Origin: Clostridiales bacterium
Lineage (GTDB): Bacteria; Bacillota; Clostridia; Lachnospirales; Lachnospiraceae
DNA length: 52,123 nucleotides
Reading direction: 5' to 3'
Assembly: GCA_018372435.1 (NCBI GenBank)
Contig: JAHAJA010000030.1
Span: forward strand, 1 to 52,123
Shown: positions 8,717 to 17,288 of the stretch, piece after piece
How the letters are laid out: every line of letters begins with the position of its first letter
Position numbering within the stretch: position 1 is the stretch's first letter
Program-made: the position numbers and the translations under genes
The notes under the pieces: model-generated
The model's database searches: none
Told to the model about the DNA's origin: nothing
What the model saw: only the letters and a program-made list of their open reading frames with translations

Positions 8717-9808
8717 ATGAAGTCACGCACTATTTTTACATTCCAAGCTAAAGATGGAATGTGTATATCAAAAGATGTATTTAATTCAACTGGACAATTA
8801 TTAGTTGCTGAGGGAACAGAGATTAATAGCAAAGTAAAAGAGATGCTTAGCTTTTACTCCGTTATGAAAATTAACGTATATGATAAAGAGATTTCTACTG
8901 AAGTCAAACCAGCTCCACCCGTCATTAATACTGACACATATTCACAACGAGTTAAAAATAGCGAAAGATTTCAAGAGTTCAAGAAATCTTTTAGTGCAAA
9001 TGTAAAACAGTTTCAATCCGATATCATTACTTTTGTTAACAAAACCGATGAGGTGGATTTGAAAAATCTAAAAAAAGAACCTTACTCTGTCTTAAGTAAG
9101 AGCGATACAACCATTAGCGTTTTCGATATGTTACACAATATTGAAGACTATAATGACTCCACATACTCACATTCATTGAATGTCGCTTTAATCAGTAATG
9201 TTATTGGAAACTGGATTGGCTACAATGAACAAGATCTTGAAGTACTTACCTTAGCTGGTCTGCTACATGATATTGGAAAATTAATGGTACCTGAAGATAT
9301 CTTGAAAAAACCAGATAAACTAACGGACGAAGAATTCCAATTAATTAAATTACACCCGATTATGGGATATGATTTAATTAAAGATGAAAACCTCGATCCA
9401 CGTATAAAAGAGGCCATTTTAAAGCATCATGAAAAATGTGATGGATCTGGTTATCCGTCTATGTTAAAAGGTGATAATATTAATGAATTCGCTAAAATTA
9501 TTGCTATTGCAGATGTCTACGATGCAATGACTTCTAAACGTTCCTACCGTGAAGCTCTTTGCCCATTCGAAGTTATTCGTCTATTCGAAGATGAAGGTTT
9601 CCAAAAATATGATGCAAAAATCCTTATTAACTTCTTAGAAAGAATTGGTCAAGCTTACATTAACAATCACGTTGAACTAAGTGATGGTAGGCGAGGTGAA
9701 ATTATCCTACTTAACAAAAACGCATTATCCAAACCTGTAATTAAGATAAAAGATACAATAGTTGATTTATCTAAAACTCATAACTTAACTATAACAAAGA
9801 TTTTATAG
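8717..9808 (+). CDS. HD-GYP domain cyclic-di-GMP phosphodiesterase
   Basis: A 363-residue cytosolic protein. The N-terminal ~110 residues form an uncharacterised regulatory region. The HD-GYP domain spans about 130-300: HSLNVA, LLHDIGK (HD dyad plus following K), LHPIMGYDLI, ILKHHEKCDGSGYP (the HHExxDGxGYP signature), IAIADVYDAMTSKRSYR, and a last block with RLFEDEGFQKYD. All metal ligands and the GYP loop are intact, so c-di-GMP hydrolysis to pGpG/GMP is likely. The C-terminal tail is a small beta-rich extension (GRRGEIILLNKN), also common in clostridial HD-GYP proteins. GGGAGG lies 10 bases before the ATG. The stop codon is caught up in a 17-bp tandem duplication. The likely role is control of the motile/sessile switch. 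Confidence 0.92.
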   Translation: MKSRTIFTFQAKDGMCISKDVFNSTGQLLVAEGTEINSKVKEMLSFYSVMKINVYDKEISTEVKPAPPVINTDTYSQRVKNSERFQEFKKSFSANVKQFQSDIITFVNKTDEVDLKNLKKEPYSVLSKSDTTISVFDMLHNIEDYNDSTYSHSLNVALISNVIGNWIGYNEQDLEVLTLAGLLHDIGKLMVPEDILKKPDKLTDEEFQLIKLHPIMGYDLIKDENLDPRIKEAILKHHEKCDGSGYPSMLKGDNINEFAKIIAIADVYDAMTSKRSYREALCPFEVIRLFEDEGFQKYDAKILINFLERIGQAYINNHVELSDGRRGEIILLNKNALSKPVIKIKDTIVDLSKTHNLTITKIL

Positions 9809-9840
9809 ATCTTCAAATTTTATAGATCTTCAAATTTTAT
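9801..9840. repeat. 17-bp tandem duplication straddling the HD-GYP stop codon
   Basis: The unit TTTTATAGATCTTCAAA occurs at 9801-9817 and again at 9818-9834, followed by a partial third TTTTATA. The first copy contains the TAG stop (9806-9808), so the duplication starts inside the gene and runs into the spacer. Confidence 0.85.
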
Positions 9841-9881
9841 AAATTTAGATTTATAATTCTTTATTAAAATTTTTATTAACG

Positions 9882-9906
9882 AACATATTTCAACATATGT
9901 TATACT
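9882..9906 (+). promoter_or_regulatory. Candidate promoter -10 and operator of the CNNM gene
   Basis: An inverted repeat AACATAT (9882-9888) / ATATGTT (9895-9901) with a 6-base spacer runs into TATACT (9901-9906), a possible -10. A fair -35 (TTAACG, 9876-9881) is 19 bases away, longer than ideal. The position of the inverted repeat between the two elements would suit a repressor, but no regulator is known. Confidence 0.35.
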
Positions 9907-9945
9907 AAAACAAATTATATTAAAACAAACTATATTAAAACAAAA
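9901..9945. repeat. Three 15-bp tandem repeats before a ribosome binding site
   Basis: TATACTAAAACAAAT (9901-9915), TATATTAAAACAAAC (9916-9930) and TATATTAAAACAAAA (9931-9945) lie in line, directly before the GGAG of the CNNM gene. Each unit ends in the same AAAACAAA, so a change in copy number would lengthen an unstructured leader. Confidence 0.85.
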
Positions 9946-9958
9946 TGGAGATGATACT

Positions 9959-11221
9959 TTGGACCCGAGTGATGTCACGCAGATTATTATTTTACTAATT
10001 CTATTACTACTATCTTGCTTTTTCTCATCAGCAGAAACTTCATTAACTACAGTAAACAAATTACGTATTAGAAGTTTAGCCGACGAGAATGTAAAAGGTG
10101 CAAAAACAGTTGTAAAACTTATTGAAAATCCTTCTAAGATGCTAAGCGCAATCTTAATTGGTAACAACGTTGTTAACCTATCCGCATCTTCAATTGCTAC
10201 TTCTCTTGCAATTGATCACTTTGGAAGTGTTGGTGCTGGTATAGCAACAGGTATTGTTACTATCATGATCTTAATTTTTGGTGAAATAACTCCAAAAACT
10301 TTAGCAACTATTCATGCAGAAAAACTTTCTTTAACTTATTCAGGGATTATTTATTTTTTAACTCAACTACTAACACCAGTTATCTATATCGTGAATCAAA
10401 TTTCACTAACGATACTTCGTCTGTTACGTGTTGATCCCAATACAAGAGTTTCTGCAATAACAGAGAACGAACTTCGTACTATAGTTGATGTAAGTCATGA
10501 AGAGGGTATAATTGAAAGTGAAGAACGTAGAATGATAACCAATGTTGTTGATTTTGGTGATTCACTTGCCAAAGACGTAATGGTACCTCGTATCGATATG
10601 GAATTTGCAGATATCAACCTTACTTATGATGAGCTTGTTACTGCATTCTCAATCGAAAAATTCACTAGAATGCCCGTATATCAGGAAACTAGAGATAATA
10701 TCGTTGGTATTGTTAACTTAAAAGACGTCTTTTTCTATCAAGGAAAAAAAGAAGACTTCTGTTTGAAGGATATCATGAGAGATCCTTACTTCACATATGA
10801 GTACAAGAAGACTTCCGAATTATTCATAGAGATGAAAAGAGAATCGATTCCTATTGCTATTGTATTAGATGAATACGGTGCAACTGCTGGTCTTCTTACT
10901 TTAGAAGACTTGATTGAAGAGATTGTTGGTGATATTCGTGATGAATATGACTCTGATGAGGAAGATTCTATTCAATGCATTAATGAAAATGAATTTATAG
11001 CAGATGGTAATACCAAACTTGATGACATTAATGAAGTTATTGGACTTCATATTGAATCAAATGACTATGATTCCATCGCTGGTCATATAATTGGCTTATT
11101 AGATCATCTTCCTTCACAAGGGGAAACTGTTGAAGAAGATCATGTAATCTATACAGTTGATGCAGTTGATAAGAATCGTATCGATAAAGTGCACATTGTT
11201 GTATTACCTACTACAGAATAA
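9959..11221 (+). CDS. CNNM/CorC-HlyC family membrane protein with CBS pair
   Basis: 420 residues. The N-terminal CNNM (DUF21) transmembrane domain runs to about residue 190: the first span starts at residue 8, CFFSSAETSLTTVNKLR is the conserved AET block, and GEITPKT is the family GE.PK motif. Two CBS domains follow (VMVPRIDM...VYQETRDNIVGIVNLKDVF; PIAIVLDEYGATAGLLTLEDLIEEIVGDIRDEYD). The C-terminal CorC_HlyC domain covers about 345-420. Family members transport or sense Mg2+ or other divalent cations; 'hemolysin' in old names is misleading. The start is TTG at 9959, chosen because GGAG (9947-9950) is 8 bases upstream and the protein starts at the expected place. Three 15-bp repeats precede it. 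Confidence 0.9.
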   Translation: MDPSDVTQIIILLILLLLSCFFSSAETSLTTVNKLRIRSLADENVKGAKTVVKLIENPSKMLSAILIGNNVVNLSASSIATSLAIDHFGSVGAGIATGIVTIMILIFGEITPKTLATIHAEKLSLTYSGIIYFLTQLLTPVIYIVNQISLTILRLLRVDPNTRVSAITENELRTIVDVSHEEGIIESEERRMITNVVDFGDSLAKDVMVPRIDMEFADINLTYDELVTAFSIEKFTRMPVYQETRDNIVGIVNLKDVFFYQGKKEDFCLKDIMRDPYFTYEYKKTSELFIEMKRESIPIAIVLDEYGATAGLLTLEDLIEEIVGDIRDEYDSDEEDSIQCINENEFIADGNTKLDDINEVIGLHIESNDYDSIAGHIIGLLDHLPSQGETVEEDHVIYTVDAVDKNRIDKVHIVVLPTTE

Positions 11222-11265
11222 ATTAGTGACTGTTTTTATATTTTAATAGTAATCACACATCAATA

Positions 11266-11354
11266 AAAAAGACAATCTTCATGTTGTGTGTATGTGGATT
11301 CATGGATGTAATGTCCGTACTTCATTTACGCACCATCTGAATGATTGTCTTTTT
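11266..11354. terminator. Large-loop bidirectional terminator between convergent genes
   Basis: AAAAAGACAATC (11266-11277) pairs with GATTGTCTTTTT (11343-11354); the loop is 65 bases. Its A-tract and T-tract allow termination in both directions, ending the CNNM gene and the beta-helix pair. The arm sequence (ACAATCT) resembles that at 1905-1986. Confidence 0.7.
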
Positions 11355-11359
11355 CTCTA

Positions 11360-13213
11360 TTATGCTATGTTATTGGGTTTACACTCTGTAAACTCGCAAT
11401 TCTCTATTCTATGACCTCCCGATTTATCAATTGCACCGCCACTATACTCAGAGATGCATCGAACAAACCTGCACTCTTTAATTTCTCCTCTAGAACCATA
11501 CATAATAATACCGGCACCACTTTTTTGTCTACAATTAATGAATAGGCACTTGGCGATTACTCCCGCACATGAATAAATTGCTCCATCTTGACAGTAAGTA
11601 AAAATCGTATTTGTTATCTTTGGTTCCATGGCATCGTATATGGCACGTCCATTCTTGATATTACGAAAAATTGCATGTATCACTATCATTCTACTCCCTG
11701 TAGCGCGGAATCCAGCATTAGTTGCTCTCCCATCTATTTCAGAGTGGTCAATAACACAGCCCCTAGATCGGCTAATATCAAACATATCACGTTGTTTTAA
11801 TCCATCTGCAAGTATTCTCGATCCCTTAATCTCTATAATACCTCTACTTTGAACCTGTTGTCTTAAGTAAACCACAACATGATTAAAACTAAGAATTCCT
11901 AGTTCACTCACTCGTATTGGTATATCAATTATTGATGCAATAGAAATTCGGTAATCCTTATCAATTACTTTTTCATCATGCCCATGAAGATACTGTATGA
12001 TTTCTTCTCCTTGAGGATAGCATTCAATATACTGGCAGTCCATAACATTAGACTTCACTTCGTTATTATAGAAGATGGCACCGCCATGTTCTAATGCGTA
12101 GCAATGCTTAAAAGAACAGCATGTTATCATAATATCTGCTTCCGCGTAGATAGCCCCACCATTCTTAGCCTCGCACTTTTTGAAGGTAGAATGCGTTACG
12201 CTCCCATGTCCTTGTTGAATCTGTATTGCCGCTCCATTCTCAACCGTATAGCATTTGTGAAAACTACAGTTATTAATCTCTATTTGATTACCCCAGAACT
12301 TTATTGCACTATTCTTAGTTGTGTGATATATTTTTGAATCCACAATTGTAAGGTTTCCATTTTTTTGATTAATTGCACTTCCAATATAACGACAATCCAT
12401 AATGGAATTTGTTATCTGCACTTCTGAGTAACTTTTTATCTCTATTAATGCATTACCTCTATCAGATTTATTAATTATGGTTGTATCTCTTATTACCAAA
12501 GTCCCACCATCTACTATTATAGACCCATGAAGATTGATCACTGCATGATCTAATACCAACGTACCATCTTTAGGGACAATGAGTTTATCTTTTATTATAC
12601 AAGCATCAACAATTCTAGTTTCTTTACCTGGTAAGACCGATTTATTCTCAATTTCCGTTATATACTCCATATCTGGCATATAATATTTCAACTCTGTCAT
12701 AGTTAGTGGTAAATCAATCTTTCTCATAGAAGAAAACAATCGAATGCATTGTTCCATATTACTCTCATAGGCAGCTTGAACGAATTGCCATAGTAACCGA
12801 AGTATATCCTTTGGTACCTGAAACAGAACACGGTAACGCTCAATAGACTCTATTTCTTCCTCTGAAAGTGGCTCTTTACGTAAACTTATATGAATCAAAT
12901 CCATAAGGAAAAGATATTTCTTCAAGGAATCATTCATATACCACAATAAGCTATCCGTTAATCTGGAACCGTCCGTTGCTAGACGAATGGTTTTAGCAAT
13001 CTGCTTAGGCTCAAGTCCTAACCCCTTCACCATTAATCGTTCTAATTCATAGTTGGTAAGCGTACTGTTTGACTTATTAAGTCCTGCATGAGCGAATACG
13101 CCTGCACAATATATGGTCTTTTGTTCTGAGTCTTCAATGAATAGTGGGTGTTTTGGTGATAGGAAGGACTTTTTCTTTCGATTGAATTTGGTTAATAAGT
13201 CTGTCTGAATCAT
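11360..13213 (-). CDS. Right-handed beta-helix repeat protein, larger paralog
   Basis: 617 residues without a signal peptide or membrane span, so probably cytosolic. The first ~200 residues look helical. From about 220 on the chain is a series of short strands with ladder-like turns: GSIIVDGGTLVIRDTTI, NGNLTIVDSKIYH, IEINNCSFHKCY, ITCCSFKHCYALEHGGAIFYNN, and three or more GGAI motifs (NGGAIYAE, HGGAIFYNN, SGGAIDKSGG). That is typical of right-handed parallel beta-helices and of the GGAI repeats in Pmp-like proteins. Cysteine occurs repeatedly at the strand C-x(5)-C positions. The sequence is clearly related to the next upstream gene and overlaps it by 4 bases, so the two are translationally coupled. 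Function unknown. Confidence 0.82.
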   Translation of the reverse strand: MIQTDLLTKFNRKKKSFLSPKHPLFIEDSEQKTIYCAGVFAHAGLNKSNSTLTNYELERLMVKGLGLEPKQIAKTIRLATDGSRLTDSLLWYMNDSLKKYLFLMDLIHISLRKEPLSEEEIESIERYRVLFQVPKDILRLLWQFVQAAYESNMEQCIRLFSSMRKIDLPLTMTELKYYMPDMEYITEIENKSVLPGKETRIVDACIIKDKLIVPKDGTLVLDHAVINLHGSIIVDGGTLVIRDTTIINKSDRGNALIEIKSYSEVQITNSIMDCRYIGSAINQKNGNLTIVDSKIYHTTKNSAIKFWGNQIEINNCSFHKCYTVENGAAIQIQQGHGSVTHSTFKKCEAKNGGAIYAEADIMITCCSFKHCYALEHGGAIFYNNEVKSNVMDCQYIECYPQGEEIIQYLHGHDEKVIDKDYRISIASIIDIPIRVSELGILSFNHVVVYLRQQVQSRGIIEIKGSRILADGLKQRDMFDISRSRGCVIDHSEIDGRATNAGFRATGSRMIVIHAIFRNIKNGRAIYDAMEPKITNTIFTYCQDGAIYSCAGVIAKCLFINCRQKSGAGIIMYGSRGEIKECRFVRCISEYSGGAIDKSGGHRIENCEFTECKPNNIA

Positions 13214-14457
13214 GGTCGTTCCTCCTCACATGCATTGAATACAATACTATCCTCTGGTAAACAGTGGTCATATTCACAACGGTAGATTTTCTGTCCATAT
13301 TTTTCATATTCAAAATAAATCGCTCCACCAAGGTATCTACCAACACAATTGGTAAATCTAGAATTCGTAATCCTTGAATCTGATAAGGAATCCGAATAGA
13401 TTGCTCCACCGTGTTCTTCCTCACAATGGTAGAAATCGCAATCATCGACCACTAGCCGTCCTGTTTCTTTAACCCTAACACCACCAGCTAAACAGTCTGC
13501 AAGCGTTGTTCCATTCATAATAAGTGAATCACCAGTAAAACGAATCGCTGGTGCCAAATCTGTATTCAATATGGAAACATTATTAATAGTTAAACATCCT
13601 CTTTTTTGCCAAATTGCACCACATTTAAAATTACAATTTAATTCTACTGTACTTATATCTACCTTTGCCGTATTAGATATATGAAGCATAGTATCACTGG
13701 TACAATCTTCCACAGTTAATTTAACAGTATCAATTACAATTCTCCCTCCATCTACCATTATGCTACCATTAATTCTAACTTCACAGTTTTTAATTATTAA
13801 TACTGCACCATTCGTTACTGCAACTTGACCGTGAATCCTAGATGGCTTATCTATTATGAAGATCTCCCCTGTATTCAAGATCAGATTATCGTATATATCC
13901 TCAATAAGGATATCCTCACATATATATTTCAATAAATTGTAGCTAATGGTATACCCATCTTTAATAAATCGGTGATAGAGGCGTATAGCCTCCTCCGTAT
14001 CTTTCTTACGAGCCGCTTCATTGTACTGCAAGAAAAATTCCCTTTCATCACCCGTGAATTTGAAGATAGCGAAGTAATTCTGGCAAACCTTTTTCCCATA
14101 GTCTTCCGACCATAACGCGAAATTACTAAGCTTTAATAAATCCGCCGTGAACGTGTACTGCTTCTCTTTTGTGTCAAGCATAGTAAACACATCATTGATT
14201 TTATAGTCAAAATTATTATTCATTTCTTCAACTAACTTACCTGCATAAGAGGAGGGAAGTTTTATGTTAGTAAGAATCTTTTGATACTCCCCTAACAATT
14301 CTTTCATACTTTTAACCGTGCCATATGCCAAAACTCCAAGTCCAAAACAATAACTGTACTTGAATGTATTATCTTTATATGCAAAAGGGTGAATTCCTTC
14401 ATCCTTATCTATTTCTCCATCTTTCTTTTTAAAATATTCAAAAATATCCATACTCAT
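13210..14457 (-). CDS. Right-handed beta-helix repeat protein, smaller paralog
   Basis: 415 residues, no signal peptide. As in its partner, a helical N-terminal ~190 residues is followed by a beta-helix. Segments align directly with the larger protein: GSIMVDGGRIVID against GSIIVDGGTLVIR, GCLTINNVSIL against GNLTIVDSKIY, CEEEHGGAIYSD against CYALEHGGAIFY, and a common YxxCLP/YIECYP end. The N-terminus differs (MDIFEYFKKKDGE). AAGG lies 5 bases before the ATG at 14457, with an in-frame ATG two codons on as an alternative. The pair may form a hetero-complex; I know of no characterised homolog. Confidence 0.8.
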   Translation of the reverse strand: MSMDIFEYFKKKDGEIDKDEGIHPFAYKDNTFKYSYCFGLGVLAYGTVKSMKELLGEYQKILTNIKLPSSYAGKLVEEMNNNFDYKINDVFTMLDTKEKQYTFTADLLKLSNFALWSEDYGKKVCQNYFAIFKFTGDEREFFLQYNEAARKKDTEEAIRLYHRFIKDGYTISYNLLKYICEDILIEDIYDNLILNTGEIFIIDKPSRIHGQVAVTNGAVLIIKNCEVRINGSIMVDGGRIVIDTVKLTVEDCTSDTMLHISNTAKVDISTVELNCNFKCGAIWQKRGCLTINNVSILNTDLAPAIRFTGDSLIMNGTTLADCLAGGVRVKETGRLVVDDCDFYHCEEEHGGAIYSDSLSDSRITNSRFTNCVGRYLGGAIYFEYEKYGQKIYRCEYDHCLPEDSIVFNACEEERP

Positions 14458-14583
14458 CGCATCCTTGCCTTAAGATTCAAGAATACCTTGGCATTCTTGG
14501 CTATGGCCTGCTATAATCTATGCTGACCCATCTATGATATACATCGGCTGAATTAACCTAATTATTTAGTAATTAGACGACAA

Positions 14584-14616
14584 TGACTGAATCCTGTTCC
14601 ACACAGAATTCAGTCA
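14584..14616. terminator. Hairpin downstream of the repeat-rich membrane protein
   Basis: TGACTGAATCCTG (14584-14596) pairs, with one mismatch, with CAGAATTCAGTCA (14604-14616), loop 7. It lies 11 bases after the minus-strand stop codon. The T-rich flank (CTTTCTTTT) is on the plus-strand side, so as a minus-strand terminator it lacks a good U-tract. Confidence 0.5.
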
Positions 14617-14627
14617 CTTTCTTTTAA

Positions 14628-17069
14628 TTATTTAAGTGTTATATTTTTTAATACAAACTTTACTGCATCATCAATGGAATCATCTTCATTTAAGGCACTT
14701 ATATTAACTGTAATGACAATATAATAATCTCCTAATGGCATTACTGCATACCCATAAGAAGACGTGTAGCCTTCAAATTCATAAGTCACTGTTTTATAAT
14801 TATATCCATTGTAAGATTGTAGATCTGATAATTCTGCATCGTAATTTTCTATATAATACTCAAACTCATCATTAAATATATCTTCTTCACCATCACCCAT
14901 TAAAACAAAGAAACTAGCATAATAATTTCCATCATTCATATCGGCAAATGCATATGAATCACTGTTTTCTATCGTAGCTGTTTTATCGCTACATAATAGT
15001 TGAATCTCATTATCCTCGTAATCTTTAAGTGTAATACTATCATTATTCGTACTATTATCATCTGTATCTAGCTCATTATCATAAGGATCTTCATAATCAT
15101 CATTAAAGATATCGTCGAAATCATTATCATCATAGTAAAGGTCTGGAGATGATGTTGAACCATACAAATCCATGATTGATTCTATCCAATCTAGGAAAGT
15201 TCCATTTTCATTCATTTGCATATCAGTTATGAATTCATCAATGTCTTGTGTAGTCATATCAAAGACCTTTGTACAATCCGCATCATCTGGAATTGCTATA
15301 GTTCCATCAGAATTCACATTCACTTCCGCTGACATATCAAAAGTAATAATATCACCAATTATAAACTCGATCTTATCCAAATCAATTGAATATGATTTTC
15401 CTTTTTTAACATTAGATAAACTTCCCTCACACTTAAGAGTTACAATTGCCTCATCTTCCGTATCACGGATATCTCCATTAATAGATATGTTATCCCCATC
15501 AAGTTTAGAAGAAAGAGATGCTGTTTCCAATATTTCTCCATTTTCTTTTATTGAGATAGTTAAGTCTGATGCAGTATCAGTAATATTATTTTCAAATAAC
15601 ATTGTAACTGTATTAGAGGAGTCGTTTATTTCTACTGTTCCCAATATTTTATGTTTACTAAAATCAATATCAACATCAAGTGTACCTGTTTTCCCTTCTA
15701 CTTGCATATCATAGGAACTATGTAAAGCAACCATTTTGTTTTTATACACATAAACGGTAAACACTATGTCATTTTGAAGTATTTCATCTAATGTATCAAT
15801 ATCACTAGTCCCACCAAATTCAACAATATCATTAAACAACGTCCTAATATCTTCACTTAAAATAGTTGCTTGATATTCTGTACATTTTAATGTCTTACCA
15901 TTGATCTCTCTCTTAACTTTTCCTTTATCTTTTACAACCATGTTATTATATATAGCACGATAGTCTTTTTCTATTTTTTTTAGGTCAACATCACTACTTG
16001 ATTCTTTATTAAAAATATCAATATCAGAATCATCTTTCATTTTTTCAAGTCCAAAATATTCCCTAAAATCTGATTCATTAAATTCCTTTGAAAAATTCTT
16101 TGTATCAAATGTTAAAGTTTCGTCAAAGAATTCTGGAATTGATACTCCAAATAAATCTTTTGTTGCAAAAAATTTCGTATCAATAGCAGAGTCTGATAAT
16201 TTCAGATAAAAACTTCCGCTTTGTCTTTGTTCTTTTGCATTTACCGTATTCTCAAACGATAATTCTGAGCCACTAAGATAAGTATTTATATCATTCAAAA
16301 TATCTGAATCAAAATCACCTGATATCTCATTTAATGTTAATTTAAAACTAGAATATAAATTCTTATTCTTCGAATTCTCTTTAATTGCCTCAAAGTTGAT
16401 TTTCTTGTCAAAAATACCTACATAACTATCATAAGTTTCATTCATCGCCTTAATCATTTTGGCTTTGGGATCGCTAAATAATTTGAACATAAAAACAGAA
16501 ATAATAGCTATCAATGCAATTGCTAGGACAGAAATTACAGCAATGACTGTTTTCTTCTTTTTTTTGTTTTTATTTCCATTCTGTCCTGCTCCCCCTGTAT
16601 TCGTAGCTTGAAAATCATTAGGTTGTTGGTTATTATAAGGTTGTTGATTGCCATAAAATTGTTGGTTATTAAAAGGTTGTTGATTGTTATAAGGCTGCTG
16701 ATTGCTATAAGGCTGTTGATTGTTATAAGGCTGCTGATTGCTATAAGGTTGTTGATTGTTATAAGGCTGCTGATTGCTATAAGGCTGTTGATCGTTATAA
16801 GGTTGCTGATTGTTATAAGGTTGCTGATTGTTATAAGGTTGCTGATTGTTAATCGGTTGCTGATTATTATACTCTAAAGACTGGTTAAAATCTTCAGTAT
16901 TGGTGTTTATATCAGGTATAAACTCAGGAACTTGGTTGTTATTATTTTGAATATTTTGCTTTATCTCTTCTGGAGAATATAAATCACCGTTAGGTTTTGG
17001 TATATCATTTAATATACTTCCTCCTTCTTCCGTATTTGTGTTACTTGTTTCATTTGGATCTAAATTCAT
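14628..17069 (-). CDS. Membrane-anchored protein with NNQQPY repeats and a large extracellular region
   Basis: 813 residues. Residues 1-66 are hydrophilic. Residues 67-150 are 14 hexapeptide units (consensus YNNQQP) with no charged residues except one Asp. A Lys-rich stop (KNKKKKK) and one membrane span (about 174-196) follow. The remainder is outside the cell: a beta-rich region (200-640), a very acidic linker (DDNDFDDIFNDDYED...), and a C-terminal domain of ~140 residues. The lack of a cleavable signal and the positive-inside rule put the repeats in the cytosol. The layout (cytosolic low-complexity, TM, external sensor-like domain) resembles other Lachnospiraceae surface proteins of unknown role. 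AGGGGGAAG lies 8 bases before the ATG. No partner gene is evident. Confidence 0.85.
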   Translation of the reverse strand: MNLDPNETSNTNTEEGGSILNDIPKPNGDLYSPEEIKQNIQNNNNQVPEFIPDINTNTEDFNQSLEYNNQQPINNQQPYNNQQPYNNQQPYNDQQPYSNQQPYNNQQPYSNQQPYNNQQPYSNQQPYNNQQPFNNQQFYGNQQPYNNQQPNDFQATNTGGAGQNGNKNKKKKKTVIAVISVLAIALIAIISVFMFKLFSDPKAKMIKAMNETYDSYVGIFDKKINFEAIKENSKNKNLYSSFKLTLNEISGDFDSDILNDINTYLSGSELSFENTVNAKEQRQSGSFYLKLSDSAIDTKFFATKDLFGVSIPEFFDETLTFDTKNFSKEFNESDFREYFGLEKMKDDSDIDIFNKESSSDVDLKKIEKDYRAIYNNMVVKDKGKVKREINGKTLKCTEYQATILSEDIRTLFNDIVEFGGTSDIDTLDEILQNDIVFTVYVYKNKMVALHSSYDMQVEGKTGTLDVDIDFSKHKILGTVEINDSSNTVTMLFENNITDTASDLTISIKENGEILETASLSSKLDGDNISINGDIRDTEDEAIVTLKCEGSLSNVKKGKSYSIDLDKIEFIIGDIITFDMSAEVNVNSDGTIAIPDDADCTKVFDMTTQDIDEFITDMQMNENGTFLDWIESIMDLYGSTSSPDLYYDDNDFDDIFNDDYEDPYDNELDTDDNSTNNDSITLKDYEDNEIQLLCSDKTATIENSDSYAFADMNDGNYYASFFVLMGDGEEDIFNDEFEYYIENYDAELSDLQSYNGYNYKTVTYEFEGYTSSYGYAVMPLGDYYIVITVNISALNEDDSIDDAVKFVLKNITLK
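16620..16871. repeat. 18-bp coding minisatellite, 14 units
   Basis: Fourteen in-frame 18-bp units encode YNNQQP and close variants (YSNQQP, YNDQQP, INNQQP, FNNQQF, YGNQQP). The central units are nearly identical and alternate NNQQP and SNQQP, which points to expansion of a 36-bp pair. Copy number is likely to vary between strains. The open frame on the opposite strand over this region is an artefact of the repeat. Confidence 0.92.
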
Positions 17070-17288
17070 ACTATTCTTCCCCCTATAATATAATTTAAAA
17101 TTGACTTACCATTTAAAGTAATAATATACTCGAATAAACAATATGTTTTACCTATAAATGGTATTCCAAAATTTTTGTCGTATTAAAGTATTTTACATCA
17201 TTTTATCAATTTTGTATATATATTCCTTGGTTATTCATACAACTGGTTAATTAAGGGTATTAAATAAAATTTAGTTTTCTATTATTAA

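Noticed and set aside
13134..13445. 103-codon minus-strand open frame across the junction of the two beta-helix genes
   Set aside because: It is in another frame of the same strand and overlaps both real genes.
15172..15714. 180-codon plus-strand open frame
   Set aside because: It lies wholly within the minus-strand repeat-rich membrane protein gene and has no family features or ribosome binding site.
16608..16877. Plus-strand open frame of repeating IRLLIV/IRLLIA units
   Set aside because: It is the antisense of the 18-bp coding minisatellite in the minus-strand gene; there is no ribosome binding site and its composition is explained by the repeat.
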